This document shows, one piece after another, positions 9,129 through 11,055 of a DNA stretch of 11,055 nt. Source of the DNA: Elusimicrobiota bacterium (GTDB taxonomy: Bacteria > Elusimicrobiota > Elusimicrobia > UBA1565 > UBA9628); the NCBI GenBank assembly GCA_028869495.1, contig JAGWRY010000404.1, positions 1-11,055 on the forward strand, read 5' to 3'. Every line of letters starts with the position of its first letter. Position 1 is the first letter of the stretch. The notes under the pieces were generated by a model, which was not told where the DNA came from, did not search any database, and saw nothing but the letters and a program-made list of their open reading frames with translations. Both the position numbers and the translations under genes were made by a program.

Positions 9129-9982
9129 GGCGGGATCCGAAGCGGATCTTCGTGATCACCGGCGTCTCGGGCGCCGGCAAGAGCCAGGCCCTGAAGGTCT
9201 TCGAGGACTTCGGCTGGTTCTGCGTCGACAACCTGCCGGTCGCCCTGATCGGGCAGTTCGCGAAGCTGGTGCAGAGGACCCCGTCGATGACGCGCGTCGC
9301 CCTGGGCATGGACGTGCGCGAGGGGAAGCTCTTGGCGGCCCTGCCGCCGCTGCTGCGCGAGCTGAAGACGCAGGGGCTGCGCATCAGCGTGATGTTCCTC
9401 GACGCGGCCGACGAAGCGATCGTGCGCCGCTTCTCGGAGACCCGCCACCGGCACCCGCTCGGCGGCAAGGTCGCCGAGGCGGTCCGTCAGGAGCGGCGCC
9501 TGCTGGGGCCGCTCAAGGGGGCCGCCGACAAGACGATCGACACGACGAACCTGACGCTCGGCGAGCTGAAGGAGAAGATCTCCGAGACGCTGGGGCTGAC
9601 GCGCACGCGCGAGATGACGCTCCAGGTCGTCAGCTTCGGGTACAAGAACGGGATCCCTCTCGACGCCGACATCGTGATGGACGTGCGCTTCCTGCCGAAC
9701 CCGCACTACGCGCCGGGCCTGCGCCGACTGACGGGCCTGGACGCGAAGGTCCAGCGCTACATCCTGGCCCAGCCGATCGCCCCGCGCTTCCTGAACGGCT
9801 GGCTGTCGCTGATCAACCGCCTCCTGCCGCACTACGTGCGCGAGGGGAAGTCGTATCTGACGATCGCGATCGGCTGCACCGGCGGGCGGCACCGCAGCGT
9901 CTTCTGCACGCACTGGCTCGCCCAGCACCTGCGCAGCTCCGGGCATCCGGTCCAGGAGTTCCACCGGGACGTTTCCGCATGA
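9125..9982 (+). CDS. rapZ: RapZ family nucleotide-binding protein (YvcJ/RapZ)
   Basis: In E. coli RapZ is the adaptor that controls glucosamine-6-phosphate synthase through small-RNA decay; YvcJ is the Gram-positive relative. The 285-residue length matches the 284 residues of E. coli RapZ. Walker A GVSGAGKS is at 13-20. The C-terminal ligand/RNA-binding domain shows SFGYKNGIPLDADIVMDVRF, then LPNPHY ending at 195 (H194 corresponds to the conserved E. coli H190), and CTGGRHRSV at 251-259. Start is GTG 9125-9127, which overlaps the hprK stop by 4 bases (GTGA) and has AAGGAG at 9114-9119, 5 bases upstream. The open frame continues upstream, but that is Arg/Pro-rich shadow of hprK. The target in this organism is unknown; neighbours suggest a link to PTS or cell-envelope sugar control. 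Confidence 0.95.
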   Translation: MRRDPKRIFVITGVSGAGKSQALKVFEDFGWFCVDNLPVALIGQFAKLVQRTPSMTRVALGMDVREGKLLAALPPLLRELKTQGLRISVMFLDAADEAIVRRFSETRHRHPLGGKVAEAVRQERRLLGPLKGAADKTIDTTNLTLGELKEKISETLGLTRTREMTLQVVSFGYKNGIPLDADIVMDVRFLPNPHYAPGLRRLTGLDAKVQRYILAQPIAPRFLNGWLSLINRLLPHYVREGKSYLTIAIGCTGGRHRSVFCTHWLAQHLRSSGHPVQEFHRDVSA

Positions 9983-10401
9983 TCAACTTCATCGTCGTGA
10001 CTCATGGAGAGTTCGGCGCCTATCTCGTCGAGGCGGCCGAGGGCATCGTCGGGCGCCAAGCGCAGGGGGTGCGGGTCGTCGCGACCTCGTCGCGCCTGTC
10101 GGTCCCCGAGATCCGCGCGAAGCTCCAGCGCGCCCTGCGCGAGCTGTCCGGCCCGGACGGAGTCGTCCTCTTCACCGACATGCCCGGCGGCACGCCGAAC
10201 AACCTCGCCTTCCCGATGATCAAGGACGCGCGCGACGTCGAGATGGTCAGCGGGGTCAACCTCTACATGATGGTCTCGGCCTTCAGCCACCGCGCGACTC
10301 TCCCGCTGCCGCGCCTCGTCGAGAAGATCGTCGCCGACGGCCAGAAGTCGATCCGCGACATACGCCAGATGTACATGCTGGCCGCGGCGGGGGAGCGCTG
10401 A
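9979..10401 (+). CDS. PTS EIIA component, mannose/fructose (Man) family
   Basis: EIIA receives a phosphoryl group from HPr on a histidine and passes it to EIIB. The 140-residue protein begins INFIVVTHGEFG, placing the active-site His at residue 9 (E. coli ManX H10), and has FTDMPGGTPNN at 65-75, the conserved loop of the Man-family fold. It is a stand-alone EIIA domain; in E. coli it is fused to EIIB. The ATG at 9979 overlaps the rapZ stop by 4 bases (ATGA) and has no close Shine-Dalgarno, indicating coupling. Its own stop overlaps the EIIB start by one base. Substrate cannot be told from sequence. The PtsN-type nitrogen EIIA fold does not fit. Confidence 0.93.
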   Translation: MINFIVVTHGEFGAYLVEAAEGIVGRQAQGVRVVATSSRLSVPEIRAKLQRALRELSGPDGVVLFTDMPGGTPNNLAFPMIKDARDVEMVSGVNLYMMVSAFSHRATLPLPRLVEKIVADGQKSIRDIRQMYMLAAAGER

Positions 10402-10883
10402 TGTCGATCGCCCTCCTGCGCGTCGACGACCGCTTGGTCCACGGCCAGGTCGTCGAGGGCTGGCTGCCGAGCCTGAAGGCGGACCTGGTCGCGGTCGTCT
10501 CCGATGCGGCCGCGTCCGACGAGGTCCAGGCCGCGCTGATGAAGATGGCCCTGCCGCCGTCGGTCGGCCTGCTGACGCTGAAGGTCTCCGAGGCGGCGGC
10601 GGCTCTGAACGATCCGAAGACGGCCGCGCGCCGGGTCCTGATCCTCGTGCCGGGGCCGGGCGAGGCGCTGGCGCTCCTCGAGGGCGGCGTCGCGGTCGAC
10701 CGGGTCAACGTCGGCGGCCTGCACTTCACGGCCGGCAAGGTCCAGCTCGGGCGCGCGGTCTTCCTCGACGCGAAGGACAAGAAGGCCCTGCGGGCGATCG
10801 CCGCGCGCGGCGTGCGCCTCGAAGGGCGCCCGCTCCCGTCGGATCCGCCCGAGGACCTCGCGGCGATGCTGGAGGCGCGGTGA
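10401..10883 (+). CDS. PTS EIIB component, mannose/fructose/sorbose family
   Basis: EIIB carries phosphate from EIIA to the sugar bound at the EIIC/EIID permease. The 160-residue protein starts with the family motif RVDDRLVHGQVVEGW at 7-21, with the phosphorylated His at 14. Further matches are DRVNVGGLHFTAGKVQLGRAV at about 99-119 and a C-terminal RGVRLEGRPLP. ATG 10401 overlaps the EIIA stop by one base (TGATG), with GGGGAG at 10390-10395 as ribosome-binding site. The next gene, EIIC, overlaps the stop by 4 bases. Together with EIIA and EIIC it points to a transport-capable Man-type PTS and not only a signalling EIIA. Confidence 0.93.
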   Translation: MSIALLRVDDRLVHGQVVEGWLPSLKADLVAVVSDAAASDEVQAALMKMALPPSVGLLTLKVSEAAAALNDPKTAARRVLILVPGPGEALALLEGGVAVDRVNVGGLHFTAGKVQLGRAVFLDAKDKKALRAIAARGVRLEGRPLPSDPPEDLAAMLEAR

Positions 10884-11055
10884 ACCTCGCCGCGGGAGCC
10901 GTCGCCGCCGCCGCGCTCGAACTCGACGCGTCCCTCGTCGCGCAGACGCTGCTCTCGCGCCCGGCCGTCGTCGGCGCCGCGGCCGGGGCCGCGGCCGGCG
11001 CCCCGGTCGAGGGGGCCGTCCTCGGCGCGGTCTTCGAGCTGCTGACGCTGGCGGA
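10880..11055 (+). CDS. PTS EIIC component, mannose family, start only
   Basis: Only the first 58 codons are inside the window. The reading begins at GTG 10880-10882, overlapping the EIIB stop, with GGAGG at 10871-10875 four bases upstream. The visible pattern AQTLLSRPAVVG (21-32), then an Ala/Gly-rich membrane stretch, GAPVEGAVLGAVFELLTLA (40-58), matches the Man-family EIIC N-terminus, where a GQxxxSRPLVxG segment is followed by a GDPxxGLxxGxxLELLxL helix. EIIC forms, with EIID, the membrane permease. The stretch is unusually Ala-rich. EIID, HPr and EI would be expected downstream but cannot be seen. Confidence 0.8.
   Translation, partial: MNLAAGAVAAAALELDASLVAQTLLSRPAVVGAAAGAAAGAPVEGAVLGAVFELLTLA

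Noticed and set aside
8759..9964. 401-codon minus-strand open frame opposite hprK/rapZ
   Set aside because: Antisense shadow with no motifs; the plus-strand genes are well supported.

Overview
The window is a compact stretch of bacterial chromosome with high GC content and almost no spare DNA. It carries the classical replication-origin gene set on one side and a stress/phosphotransferase operon on the other, diverging from a short intergenic segment. I read it as the chromosomal origin region of a free-living Gram-negative-type bacterium. The co-occurrence of long-form HPF, HPr kinase, RapZ and a mannose-family PTS in one operon is known from Deltaproteobacteria/Myxococcota-like lineages and a few other phyla. 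I cannot assign a phylum from sequence alone; a high-GC Elusimicrobiota-like or delta-proteobacterial host would both be reasonable guesses.

Left arm (1-7404, minus strand, read from right to left): dnaA (initiator), dnaN (sliding clamp), a 101-residue DUF721/DciA-like helicase-loader gene, gyrB, and gyrA, which runs off the left edge. dnaN and the dciA-like gene overlap by 4 bases, and gyrB and gyrA are 19 bases apart. The usual recF between dnaN and gyrB is absent. Between dnaA and dnaN lies a 174-base spacer with several DnaA-box-like 9-mers.

Centre (7405-7648): a candidate oriC. Next to the dnaA GTG start codon there is a perfect inverted pair of DnaA boxes, then an AT-rich island (33 of the 40 bases 7441-7480 are A/T, in a GC-rich background), then another box. 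Genes on both sides are transcribed away from this point, as expected if forks leave from here. With the dnaA-dnaN spacer, it looks like a bipartite origin with DnaA boxes on both sides of dnaA. A near-consensus sigma70-type promoter (TTGACA, 18-base spacer, TAAAAT) sits so close to the hpf start codon that the hpf mRNA should be leaderless or nearly so.

Right arm (7649-11055, plus strand): hpf (long form), hprK, rapZ, mannose-family PTS EIIA, EIIB and the start of EIIC. From hprK onward every gene overlaps the next by 1-4 bases, so this is one translationally coupled operon. It links ribosome hibernation, HPr Ser-phosphorylation, RapZ-type small-molecule/RNA signalling and a sugar PTS. No mobile elements, tRNAs, rRNAs or CRISPR arrays were seen. 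The families are all known ones; what is notable is the arrangement and the regulatory DNA between dnaA and hpf, not a new protein system.
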